From contig VZSE01009546.1 in NCBI GenBank assembly GCA_013398275.1, forward strand, positions 1,670,344-1,734,343: a stretch of DNA of 64,000 nt, read 5' to 3'. The stretch comes from Promerops cafer (taxonomy: Eukaryota; Chordata; Aves; Passeriformes; Nectariniidae). The notes beneath the pieces were generated by a model. The model was not told the DNA's origin. It ran no database searches and saw only the letters and a list, made by a program, of their open reading frames with translations. The position numbers and the translations under genes were made by a program. Below, piece after piece: positions 1-10,603 of the stretch (positions are counted from its first letter, which is position 1; every line of letters starts with the position of its first letter).

Positions 1-2429
1 CGTGTCTCACTAAACTTGGAGCCATCTGCTAACCAGAGAGGCCTTTTGGAATTACATTCTGTTTCTCCTTTTGTTTATATTTATATGTATACAAAGTCCA
101 GATAATTGTGTCAGAGAAGAAAGGGTAAAAGCAAGAGCAAACTCAGCTTGAGTAATGGTTATCTAATAATCTGGGAAGTAACAGTCTATGCCTTCTGCAT
201 CAGGAAGTTTCCAAATCTTTGACTTTCCAAGACTTTCCAAGAGTTGACAGAATAGCAAACTGGTGCAAACTATTGTAATTTTCACAAAAATATGTATTGT
301 ACTTAAGTGACAGCCTGGCACATTTCAGTAGCATGTTGAAATAATAAAACCAGTGTCAGGAACATGAATACCTTGCCTTGCTTTTATTTTAGACTTTTAA
401 GACACTAATGCAGTTTTACCAGTGAATTCCTTGTTGGGAATGTAGCATTCTGCTAACCTGGGGTCTTGGCACTCTTATTACTACAGTTTAACATCTCAAA
501 GGTCTGTAACAGAGATTCTTCTTCAGTCTCTCAAAAAAAGCTTCAGACACAGCTGCTGGGATATCCCCAAAAATATTGGCATACAGGTCCATAGCTATGT
601 TGCTAAATGGGACTGAACATGATTCTTTAGGTGCAAGTAACTAAAATGTTGAAATCAACAAATCCATACAGGCATGATTCCTCCACATTTCTGCTAACAC
701 TCCACGATGAATCTTTGATCAGTGCCCCTCCATATATCTGCTCCCCTTCTCCCATTATTATTTATCTTTATTTTATTTATTGCCATTGAAACTGGCAATC
801 TCAAGGATATGAGATGTTTAACGTCTTGCTCATTACTGCAAAACAAATTCAGGTTTGCGTGAATCACGGTCATTAGCAGAAACGAGAGCACTCCTAATTG
901 CAAACAATTACTCAACAAGTGTTGCTCTTCCCCAAGAAACCTATTAAATGCTCACAGTGGAGCACCTGGCAGCCTTCTGAGACTTCAGTTTCCTATGCAA
1001 ATGGAAATTGCCATGGGATTTGGTGACTTCTATTCAGTTGTTTGAGATAGGTGGATAGGACTCATTTAGATGTGTCTAGAAAGAACACCCACAAATGGCA
1101 CAACTTGTCAGACTTACCTGCATTCTTATCTCACTTATTCCAAGTGGTTATATGTTTAGTTGGTCGGAGGAGTGCGTGTTTTATTTTCTTTATTTTTGGG
1201 TTGGTTGGTTGGTTGGGTTTTTAACAACAAAAGAAACAAAAAACCCCAGCAATCTGTCTTCTGGTTCTAAAGATCTCTCTCCAGAAGTGATAATATTGAC
1301 ATGTTCTAGCCATGATGCCCTATGGGCAAACAAAGCATCTTGGTCTTCCAAGGGCATTAGCATCACATCGTTTATCAATAATTGAACCTGAAACAGCTTA
1401 GGTTTCTGTACAATTTATGATTGCCTCCTTGATCCCAGGTATTTCACATCTGGAAAACTGCATCATAGTATCACACTTAAAAACCAAAAAGTTTTGTTTT
1501 CTACTTTGTATGCCCCTAAGGATACAAGTCATAAGAGTAGATTTTCACCCTCAAGGTTACAGCAACAGTTGAATTCTTCTTGTGCAGCACCTCAACCAGG
1601 TGATGGACACAGCAAAGCTTCTGCCATTTATGAGTTAATGCAGCTGTTGTGTATGTCTGTGTGTGTGCATGCACTAATTATAGATCACAGCATGCACTAG
1701 GATGCTAAGGAAGTTCAAAGAGAATATTAGATCCCTGACTCCAGCAGATGCACAGCTCTGGGGTATAAGAAAAAATGTGTGAGCAAATCACACAAGCTTC
1801 CTGAGCAGCTAGAAACAAACCTGGAACCCTGCAGGCTATTGTTGGATTTGTAAAATTGACAATAGCCTCTGCAACTTGTAATTTAGTCTTGTTTTTCAAT
1901 ATTATTAAGAATATAGTTTCAGTTTACTGAGCTCATGAAAATGTAAGTAGAGGAGAATGCAGGGATTCTCTGCCAGTATTTATGCTATAAAATATTAACC
2001 TGTTGATGCCTTGCATTAAAATGGATTCATTTTTAGAGAGAGCATAATAGTTCTATCATCTTTATGTAAGCATTAGACACTATTCTGAAGTACCTTGAAA
2101 CTGCTCCTTGGGTTCTTTATTTCTAAACTCAGTTTATACAATATTTAGAATACATTTAACACACACAACCCTTGTTGTTTGAAGACAACCAGATCAGGCC
2201 ATAGAGCTGGTGGCTGCAATGTTGCCTTACAGCTGTTTGGGCAGAGCAGGGCAGGACAGTTAAGGTTAGAAATACCAAGTGAAGGGTTCTTTCACTCCTC
2301 TAATGTAAGCCACAGATTTTAAGGACAAAAGCATTTATTTTGCTGTACCATCCAGTTAATCTCAAAGAATTTCACACAGTCAATAATGGGATAGAGAGCT
2401 TCATTCCCCAGTAGGGCATCCAATATCAG
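1..2429. other. AT-rich non-coding stretch without supported gene
   Basis: No coding exon, RNA gene or clear transposon was recognised. Open frames are under 100 codons, occur on both strands and have no family resemblance. The only low-complexity feature is a short TTGG-type tandem run at about 1196-1218. Positions about 2350-2429 may be the decayed tail of the L3-like LINE that follows, but I could not align them. Confidence 0.6.
1196..1218. repeat. (TTGG)n short tandem repeat
   Basis: About five imperfect TTGG units in a row, opening and closing with a GGG. It is too short to be more than a minor simple repeat. Confidence 0.7.
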
Positions 2430-3000
2430 GCAACTGACCTCCTGACTAATATCAAGCCTGCCTTTTATCTTGTTTTCACTGTAGGCAGTCCAATAGCTTG
2501 GAGAAACATCTTCCAGAAAGCCATCCAGTTCTGAACTGAAGACACCATGAGAAGGAAAAGCCACCACTTTACCCCAATAATCTGTTTCAAAGGCTTCTCA
2601 GACCTACTGTGAAATTGTGTGCTTGATTTCTCAGATGACTCTGCCTTGTCTCAGCCTCCAGTCATTGGTTCTAATTATGTCTCTCTCTAATAGATTAAAG
2701 AGCCTTTAGTATCCTACGCTATCTCTCCTGACATTACTTTTACAGTCAGATCAAACCACCTCTGACATTCTTAATACAATAAGCAGAATGATCTTTAATG
2801 TTCTTGTAGTAAAATGTCTCCTCCTGGGCCTCAAATAATTGCTGTGGGTCTTCTCTCCAATTTGGGGCATTCTTTAAGATGAGGATATTAGAACTGATTG
2901 CATGGATATACCTACATATTTGTTCACTACTTCCCTGTTAACATAGTGAAGGAGCATATTCTTGGGGTTTTACCTCAGTTTTGCCATTCAAACACTCCAC
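2430..3000 (-). mobile_element. L3/CR1-like LINE relic, 3' part, minus strand
   Basis: Read on the + strand, this follows the order of the reverse complement of an L3/CR1-like LINE 3' region. 'gacctcctgactaatat' sits at the 3' end. Then come the segment around 2508-2540 (CATCTTCCAGAAAGCCATCC), the 'ccaccacttt' segment near 2560, the block around 2660-2710 ending in a 'gattaaagagcc' motif, and a 'ggtcttctctccaatttg' motif near 2848. The family similarity is from memory and divergence is high. The piece covers only the non-coding 3' part and neighbouring sequence; no reverse transcriptase is left. The upstream limit near 3000 is approximate. It lies about 540 bp from a CR1 in the same orientation. 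It could be a related CR1 subfamily rather than L3 proper. Confidence 0.82.
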
Positions 3001-3543
3001 TGTCTGAATCTGTTGCTTCTCAGGATGCAACTCCCCCTACTGCGGATAGACACTGTGCTCCTTGTCCTGTGATTCTGTTTGCCACTGCCTCCTACCCACC
3101 ATGGATGCATCTTTTTCACTCATGCATCCAGACTTGATTACCTAGACCCAGCACTGGTAAACTCTCCATAAACCCCCACCAGACTTTTTCACCTGCAGTT
3201 CTGTATGTTCTTCCAGATCAAAGTCTTGAGGTTAGATGTGGAATATTTTCTAGATACAGGTCACTCAGCAATAATCTCCTACTGACATTTTTTGACTTTT
3301 TAAATCTTTGTTAGTTATATCCGTGTTACACACACACCAGGGAGGAGCACTGCCAAAATATGACAAGTCCATATAGTATGGCACAGCACCGAGCAAAACC
3401 TCTGTTACTGTAGATGTTCTGTTGCAGCCCCTAGTCATCACTACCATGTGCAATACTCTCCTGAGTAGCACACATAACACTCCTTGTTTTCCCATGTAGC
3501 ACTTCCCTGAAGCTACTTCTCAAGTGGGTATAGCTGCCTATTC
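3001..3543. other. Spacer between two minus-strand LINE relics
   Basis: No gene or firm repeat was recognised. The segment may hold further decayed L3 sequence, but similarity fades past about 3000. The short open frames on both strands have no recognisable domain. Confidence 0.4.
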
Positions 3544-5170
3544 TCACAGAATCATAGAAGCTTTAGGATTTGAACGGACTTCTGGAGATCATCTAGTTCA
3601 ACACCACAAAGTTAGGTCAGCTAAAACAAGATACTAACCAGCTTCATTTTTTAGAATATCCAAGGATGGGGCCTTCCACAACCTCTCTGGACAGTCTGCT
3701 CAAGTGAACAATCATCATTACAGAGACTTTTTTTCTTATTACATTTAAGTAGAATTTTCTGTGTTTCAGTTTGTGCCTATTACCTCTCAGCTTCTAGTGG
3801 ATACCATTGAGAAGAGTCTGACTCAATTTTCTTTGCTCTTTTCTATCCAACATGAGTAAGATTTGCTCCTGAACCTTCTCTTCCCTAGCCTGAGTGATCC
3901 CATCTCTCATAGCCTCTCATATGTCAGAGGCTACAATCTTTTCATTGGCCTTGCTCCTGCATGTCCAGGTCTCCCTTTCACTGGACATCCTAGACTTGGA
4001 CACAAAATTCCAGATGTGCTCTCAGCATGGCTGAGGAGAAGAATCACCCCCTTAACCTGCTGGTGAAGCTCTAATGCAGGACGGCTACTGCTGGCTGTCT
4101 GCCACAAGGGCAGATTTGTGGCTCACATTCTACTCGGTGTCCACCAGGAGCCTTGCAGCCTTTTCTGCAAAGCTGCTTTCCAGTCAGTCAGACCCCAGCC
4201 TGTTCATGGGGGTGCCTGGAGTTTCATTCCTCCCGAGGGGTAGGGCTTGGCATTTATTTTCTTTCATTCATGTCTGGAGATTCCCACTGGCCTATTTCAG
4301 CAACCTCTCAATACCTCACTTAATGGCAGTGGAACCACCTGATGTATCAATCACTTCTCATGTGTAAATCTGCCAAGGGTGCACTCCATCCCATCATCCT
4401 GGTTATTAGTGACTATGTTGAACAGTACCGGCCTTATCAGCAGCCTCTGGAATAAAGAACTAGCGACAAGAGTCCAGCTGGCCTTAATGCATGTGATCCC
4501 CACCCATACACCTTTTATCAACTGTCCTTTTATCTCACTGCTCTGTATCACGCTGTCAATGAAGAAGTCAGAGATGGCAACACTAGAAGCTTCACAGCCA
4601 CTGCTTTCTGCCACGCCAGTCATCCAATTACAGAAGGCTATCGTGTTCATCAAGCATGATTTCCCCTTCCTAAAGCCAGGCTGACTACTCCCAATCACAT
4701 CTTGTCCTTCTTATGTCCAAAAATACTCTCCAGAATTATTTCTGCATCACATTGCACACAATCAGCAAGGCTTACTGGTCTGTAGCTCTCTAGAACCTCC
4801 TTCTTGCTCTCCCTGAAGATAAGGATGACATTTGCTTTCTTTCAGTTGTCAGGGAACTCCCCAAAGGCCTACAGCCTCTCAAAGATAGTCAAAAGCAGCC
4901 TCATGATGACATCAGACAGCTCCCTCAGCATTTGTGGAAGTATCCTGTTGGGTGCCACAGGTTTGTTTATGCCCAGTTTATTTAGTGTACTTAAGTTTAT
5001 CCTTCACAAAGGGTAAGGTTTTCTTTCTCCAGACTCTCCCCAGTGTCCTCAGGGACCTGGGATTCCTGAAGTCTAATTTTACCAGTAAAGGAATGAGGCA
5101 AGAATGGTATTCAGTACCTTAATCTTCTCCATGCCCTTCATTGTAAAGATCACTGGAAGAAACAGCTACA
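3544..5170 (-). mobile_element. CR1 LINE, 5'-truncated, minus strand, dead reverse transcriptase
   Basis: The + strand begins with 'agaatcatagaag', the reverse complement of the CR1 3' tail (ATTCTATG-type octamers). It then follows the CR1 3' region through 'atccaaggatgggg', 'cacaacctctctgg', a degraded trailer and on into the reverse transcriptase domain. The minus-strand frame at 4351-4698 keeps GFRKGKSCL followed by the NTIAF block, and later PVLFNI and ECTL. These match the CR1 polymerase palm region. The position expected to read FADD reads FTHE, and the usual FSKAFD motif is unrecognisable, so the enzyme cannot be active. Similarity continues to about 5170 through 'gaggcaagaatggtattc'. 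Truncation within the ORF is typical of CR1. The opposite-strand frame at 4379-4684 is only its shadow. Confidence 0.94.
4351..4698 (-). pseudogene. CR1 reverse transcriptase fragment (115 codons)
   Basis: This is an open remnant of the LINE ORF2 reverse transcriptase. In family members it copies the element's RNA at a nicked target site. Visible landmarks are GFRKGKSCL near residues 8-16, the NTIAF block just after it, RPVLFNI near residues 89-95 and ECTLGRF near residues 104-110. The catalytic aspartate pair that should follow is changed (FTHEK). The frame has no endonuclease domain and no C-terminal extension, and it is bounded by frame-disrupting changes. It is an open stretch inside a dead element, not a gene. 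Confidence 0.85.
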
Positions 5171-7439
5171 ACTCTCATAAGGGCAAGAAGCTTACTGTCT
5201 CTTTTTCCTTTTTGATTCACCAACCAACCAAATAGAGGGCTTGACTTCAGTAAACCAGACTGCATAACATGCTAGAAATTATGGCAAAGTAGAGAAAAGT
5301 ATTTGTAATTTAAAATGGCAAGTATTATTTTAGTTCTTCCAATAGTTTGTAATGTTCTTAAAATGTAAGGAAAATGAAAATGAGGAATAGCAGAAAAAAG
5401 TAGACCGGAATTAGATAAACAATTTACAGTATTGGGGATACAATGTTCGTTATTAGAAACCATCCCTAAGCTAAGATATGATCAGCAGAGTAGCAGCATG
5501 GCTATGCTAACATAAACATTTTTAAAATTAAATATACATTAGAAAGATAAAATAGTGTTTTGTATTTCCTTTCTTGAACTATTAACACAAGTCGACCCTA
5601 ATGGGAAAGCATGATGGATTTGAGTCTTAAAAATTAAAGCAATTTTGAGTAACCCATACTGAAAATGCTGAAATCACAAAAGGAGCATCAGAATCACCAT
5701 ATTGATCAGCCAGTTGGTAATAAATATTTTCTCCAACTAAGAGGAGAGTGGGCACTTGGCAGAAGTTAAGAAAGGCTGGACAGTTTCTACCATAAATGAA
5801 CTTGTGTTTCTTGAATGCATTCACTGTTTTTTATATTCTCCAGTTAAAGAGTCTGTAACATTCTTTTTTGTGCAGGTGGTTCAAATCTGCTTCCTGATAT
5901 CTTCATTGGGTGCCCTGAAAACATTGTACTGAAATGGTGAAAGCTGCTTCCCATCCAACCTTCTCCCAGTTACTCACAATTTTATCAATACTTACCATTA
6001 TCCATTTCATCTACCTCCCCGTGAAGCTGAAAGGAATAGTGTCTTCTAGAGGCAAATTGCTCTATTCCTCTGGCAAATCTTCCCCTTCTCTGCTGTGAAG
6101 GCCAGAAATATGGCAAAACTCAAAAGGAAGATATTCTCATCGACAAGATGCACATCCTGATTTCTATTACATAAACTAAGCAGAATGAAACAAAACATCA
6201 AGTTTTCAGCACAAGTTCAGGTGTATTCAACTTTTTCAATTTTGTCTTCTTTTTGCCTTGACTTATTAATTTTTCAAATAAATGAGTCCATTTGACTGAG
6301 TTCCCCAATATCCTGGCATGCACATACAGTTGCTGGGAGGGCATTGTCTTTTAAGTCCACCTAAAAGTGTAACGTCTGGCTCTAATTCACTATTCTCCCA
6401 TGAAGGCCATGGGGAGGATTAGATTTCTTTCTTCCCTATTCCCTCTTTCCTAGCTAATGTCTGCTGCTGTCACACACCGCTGATAGCAGCAGAGCGAGAT
6501 GGGTAAACTAGATCAAAGAGAAATGTCAGCTCCAATTTTTGTCCATAGGATTGCAAAGTAACAAGGAGTTAAGCAGTCATGCCATTTTTCAGCATTTACA
6601 TTTCATAGCTGGTACTTTTTTGCCATACATCTCACATTAAACAGCTTCCTCGTAAGTAAAAACCAAATTTCTTACCCTCCACAGTGTCACTGAGTTCAAA
6701 AAGGTCTGAAAAAGGTAGCACAAGGCTGAATTTGGCTCTGTGCTTCAGAACTGACAACCTGGTGTAGCAGCCTGCAGCAGCAGCACATACAGGAAGAATT
6801 CCTTTCCCTCGGTGGATTGCTATTGCAATCCTTGACTCAGCCTTTGCACAGATTTTCTCTGGAAATCAAATGGGAATTTACCGTACGGAACCAATGCAGA
6901 ATATGCAGCTGCGATTTTCAGGTTAGATAACTGAATATAATCAAAGAACAGAGTTTTGCCTTTCCCTACAGCCAAATCTGCATTCAGCAATGGAAAGGCT
7001 GTCTTAGTTGCAAAATACACTGTAAAAAACAGAATCTATCATCACAGCATTAAAAATGTTACTTGATATTCACACACTGAATAACTTCAAAAGGAACAGT
7101 AAAGAAATAAAAACAACCTCAGCACCTACAGTATTTAATGGCAGTGGTACTCGACCTATGGAATTCATTCTTCAGAGGTCTATATAGAGCTTTTATCATG
7201 GGTCTGAGTGAGAAATCGTATGACATGCTGGCTCAGTTCTGTTTCTTTTCAGCTATTCTGCAAACTTGTTGGATGATATCTTTCACCATTTCCTTCCATT
7301 TACGTATGTAAAGTTTCTTTTTTTCCTCCTTGTAAAAACATACAAGCTACACAATCAATTACTTTGCCCTAAGACACAAATTGCACAGTGCCTTCAGGAT
7401 TTCCTTAACTGTTTTTGATGAATGCATTCATTCATAATT
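5171..7439. other. AT-rich non-coding stretch
   Basis: No coding exon or firm repeat was found. Around 6440-7020 the sequence is less A/T-skewed and includes a minus-strand open frame of 66 codons (6820-7020) without recognisable features. A fragment near 7142-7162 faintly resembles a hAT terminal repeat but has no partner end. Confidence 0.5.
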
Positions 7440-7740
7440 TTTCACAAAATGGTCACACGCGGTTTTGTATTTTTGACTTGTGTGCCTCTTGTGATTTTAA
7501 ATGTCTCTTCGATTGTTAAAGGTCGAGTGCGATTGCTCTGAGGGGCATATTTTCATTGCGGTGCACGAAGAGTTATGCACGTCAATCTTTAATCAAGATG
7601 AAATTCCCCCTAATGCTTTCTGCTCACAAGCTCAATGCAAAGCAAGAGAAAACTTAAACAGAATAGAAGTTGCAAGTTTAAAAAAAAAATCTGTTTTGGT
7701 ACGTTTTCATCTAGTGCATCATTAATAACTTCATGATTCA
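7440..7740. promoter_or_regulatory. CpG-retaining, conserved-looking non-coding block
   Basis: About nine CpG dinucleotides occur between 7449 and 7710 (in ACGCGG, TTCGAT, GTCGAG, TGCGAT, TGCGGT, CACGAA, CACGTC and TACGTT contexts). The surrounding AT-rich DNA shows roughly one per few hundred bases. CpG persistence is common in hypomethylated or constrained enhancers. A 74-codon open frame runs through it on the + strand (7501-7725), but it ends in a lysine run from an A-tract and has no domain. A short exon cannot be excluded; I judge an enhancer more likely. No alignment was available. Confidence 0.3.
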
Positions 7741-9419
7741 TTCTGAATTATTTTATTCTCTGAAACCAATGTCATTAACATGAGTAGTTCCTAGAGAAAA
7801 GCCTGTGTCGCCTTGTCAAAAAATAGTTTTATCATGAGGCAACTTAATAAATAAGATTTGAATGTTCTTTATGGCAGCTTCTGGGGGAAAATTAAAAATG
7901 AAAATATGCACACTGGGATCAATTCTAACTTCCAGGAAAAAAAAAAAAAAACTACAGATAAAATTCTGGGATGTAATAAAAACCATGCATTTGAAAGCAG
8001 CATTTATCCCACACAAAACCAATAAAGAAACAGACTCTTGATCCAACTGAGACTGTGCCTATATATGCTAATGCACAGAACATCCCATGGAACTGTCACA
8101 GGTAACATGTGCATGCAAAAGCCCTAATTCATACTGCAGCAGTCCTGTTGATTCAAACCGACAGACTTGAGAACTCCATTCTTCTTTTCATGCCTTGCCT
8201 TATCCTCAGGTCTATAAATGGATCAAATTTTTTATTTACCTAGGAAGGGAAAAGAAAAAAAAATCTGTATTGGATTCACAATCAAGAGGGAAAAAAAAAA
8301 TAAAATCCAGTGGTTTTGCTTAGTTTTGAAAACTGAAAGAAACAGAGTATACAGTGATTTGGTTTTTATTTTACTGGTTCAATATCTGTTTTTTTATACA
8401 AATGACCACAGCAAACACATTTAAAATTTGTTTTCTAGTGTATGAAAATATGCTAGGTTAAAACAGATGAGGCTTTTTGAAATTATTAAAGAAGAGAAGA
8501 GAATACAGGAAGTTTTTGAAAAAAGAAAAATAAGAAAAAATGTGTTGAAGTACAGGGGAAATTTATTTGGACTATTCACCTTGGTTTTGGTCTGATCAGT
8601 TTTGTGAAATTCCATTTTCTGTGAGAGAGATAACAGAAAATTTAATGCAAAAGTTTCTGAGGCCTCTTTTAATGTTAAAGTAAGATCCCCCTTGTTCTGA
8701 TAGCCAAAAACTGTGGGGGTTTTTTTGACTTAATTATTCAACATCTTGGAAAAACTGAAGGCACTACAGATTTGCAGAGATGACTCTTCCAGCTTTGCTT
8801 ACCTACACAAAACTAATTTCTGGCAGCTTTTCTGAATTCATAATTTTGTTCGGGAATAAAGTTACTAATAACAGCGAGGAGAAATTGACTGGGTTTTTGT
8901 TAGGGTTTTTTTTCCTTTTTCCAAATAGAGTGGATGGATACACATTATGAAATTCACTTACTTCAGAGGAAGAATTACACTTTAGACCATAGCAAATATT
9001 AAAGTTAGCACAGTGCAAACAATCTTTTTTTAGACTGAAAATACTTAAGAAAATTAATATAATATGCCATCATAAGATTATCAGTTTTGTTAAATATGTA
9101 TAATTGAGGAAGTCTTCCTCATATAATGTTTTTTAACCTTCTTCCTAAATATTTGATATTGTATCATGCAATACAAGTATTGAATTAATTTTCTCCCCTG
9201 ATGCTTTTGCACTTCTGTGGGAACAAAATGATTTTTTCAAGTGCCTCACACAGCTTCCGTTGGCTTTAGTTCCCTTTAAACGTTGCCAACACAGGCTGCA
9301 CAGATTTGGATCTTCCCTTTTGTACCTGTTATTTTCAGGCTTAACCCTAATTTCAGTGTTACAAAATTCAGAGCTATAAATAATCAGTTCATACTTTTAA
9401 CTGCAGAGGAGCTCTGCTA
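7741..9419. other. AT-rich stretch with A/T homopolymer runs
   Basis: No gene or repeat family was recognised. Several short A- or T-runs are present (for example 7937-7951 and 8907-8916). All open frames are under 80 codons and rich in Lys, Phe and Asn, as expected from AT-rich non-coding DNA. Confidence 0.6.
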
Positions 9420-9840
9420 ATCCTTTGAGAGCCACATCTTTACGTGCCCAAACAATTCTTCAATACTTTATTTCCTGTTGTCAAGCTGTGATACCCAACG
9501 CACAAAACACGCATGCAAGAACAAGCAATAAATACCAGTTTGCTAAATCTCTCCCCCTCTCCCTCTGGTGAGAAATGCATGTGTCCCGACTGGATGTACA
9601 TGTGTTTTCCCATGTGAGAATCCCCTCTCTGACAACAAACAATCCATGTTTGTCACTGCCATTGAACTGACTAATCCAGGCAGTATAGAAGGCGACTTAT
9701 ATATCACAAAACAATGGGACTAATTTGAGTGACAGTCACTTAAGTGGAGCGGGCTGCTCAGCGGCATTAACGCAGCACGGGGTTCCAAACTGAAATGTAT
9801 CACTGCTTAAAAACACAGGAATAGCAATGGTAAAANTCAA
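9420..9840. promoter_or_regulatory. Candidate promoter-proximal region upstream of CpG island
   Basis: This A/T-rich block directly abuts the CpG island. It holds a perfect 10-bp palindrome, CACTTAAGTG (9737-9746), which is two overlapping NKX2-type half sites. A TATA-like stretch, TTATATAT, lies near 9698-9705 and also reads as TATATAA on the minus strand. Several SOX/FOX-like ACAAT and AACAAAC motifs occur at about 9634-9720. The motifs are seen directly; their use is inferred. The single N at 9836 lies at its edge. Confidence 0.35.
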
Positions 9841-9841
9841 C

Positions 9842-10350
9842 ACCCCCTTGATCACTTTTTCCCGGGGGAGAAACCAGTTTGCCACTCCTTTCCGGGGCAG
9901 ATCCCCTTTTCCGCACCCCGCCGAAGGGACCCTCGCCGTGGTCCTGCGGCGGGCGGGGGGTCGGGTCGGACAGAGCCGCGGGGGCGAGCACCGGCTCGCT
10001 CCCCTTTGAGGCCTCACTTACACCTTCGGGTTTAGGACGGCGGCTGACGCCGGCCCGACTCGTGCCGGAGCGGTGCCCGCTGCCAGGCCCGGGCTCGGGG
10101 ATCGCCGGGCTCCGCGGGGCGATGGAGGCCGGCTCCGGGCGGGGGCTGCCCTGAGGGGACGGCGCGGCTTCAGTGGAGCTCTTGCACCCCCTACAGGCCG
10201 CCCGCGCTGCAGCGGGCGAGGCGCGGCCATGGCGGGGGCAGCGGCACCTCGCTGGCCCCACGGAGAGAGAACAAAACCCCTTCAGTGGCATTTCCTCCAG
10301 CCTTTGCTGTCGTCCGGAGCCAGCACTGCGAGTTTTTACCCTTGTTCTAC
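9842..10350. promoter_or_regulatory. CpG island, probable promoter of unknown transcript
   Basis: This is the only strongly G+C-rich segment of the window. It contains dozens of CpGs and GC-box-like runs (GGGCGGGGG-type near 9950-9962, CCGGGCGGGGG near 10135-10145). Vertebrate CpG islands usually mark promoters or developmental regulators. No TSS or direction can be fixed: open frames run on both strands because stop codons are rare in GC-rich DNA. On the + strand an ATG at 10229 sits in a near-ideal Kozak context (GCGGCCATGG) and opens 69 codons to 10438. A minus-strand frame of 163 codons (9800-10291) crosses the ambiguous base at 9836. Neither resembles a protein I know. Confidence 0.75.
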
Positions 10351-10439
10351 ATTAATTGCCGGACAGCGGAGGATTCTTGAGGAAGAGGCGCACAGGGAAG
10401 AGAAACTTCTCCTGGGTGGTAGGGTGGCTCACACCTAAC

Positions 10440-10554
10440 CCCGTGCTGACAGGAGCTAGGAAATAAATAAGAGAAGGCCGTTCGCAGTTCAACAAATAAA
10501 TAAATAAACAAACAAACAAACAAAACCAGCCAGATTCGAAGACAATGTCAAGGA
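10440..10554. repeat. Degenerate (TAAA)n/(CAAA)n simple repeat before the gap
   Basis: Positions about 10494-10525 are a run of AAATA units turning into AAAC units. This low-complexity tract lies just before the assembly gap and may have helped break the assembly. Confidence 0.75.
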
Positions 10555-10584
10555 NNNNNNNNNNNNNNNNNNNNNNNNNNNNNN
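10555..10584. other. Assembly gap (30 N)
   Basis: Thirty undetermined bases. The true length is unknown. GC-rich island sequence and simple repeats lie just upstream, and a 19-base A run (10585-10603) follows directly. Both are hard to sequence, so exonic or island sequence could be missing. Confidence 0.99.
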
Positions 10585-10603
10585 AAAAAAAAAAAAAAAA
10601 AAA
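10585..10603 (+). repeat. A19 homopolymer at gap edge
   Basis: Nineteen consecutive A bases follow the N run. This may be the tail of a retroposed sequence hidden in the gap, or a plain homopolymer; nothing recognisable remains on the far side. Confidence 0.85.

Noticed and set aside
4379..4684. 101-codon plus-strand open frame
   Set aside because: It is the antisense shadow of the CR1 reverse transcriptase fragment.
7142..7162. CAGTGGTACTCGACCTATGG resembling a hAT-Charlie terminal repeat
   Set aside because: No matching inverted end or 8-bp target duplication was found nearby.
9800..10291. 163-codon minus-strand open frame over the CpG island
   Set aside because: GC-rich DNA lacks stop codons; composition is Pro/Arg/Ala/Ser with no domain, it crosses the ambiguous base at 9836, and competing frames on the other strand are equally open.
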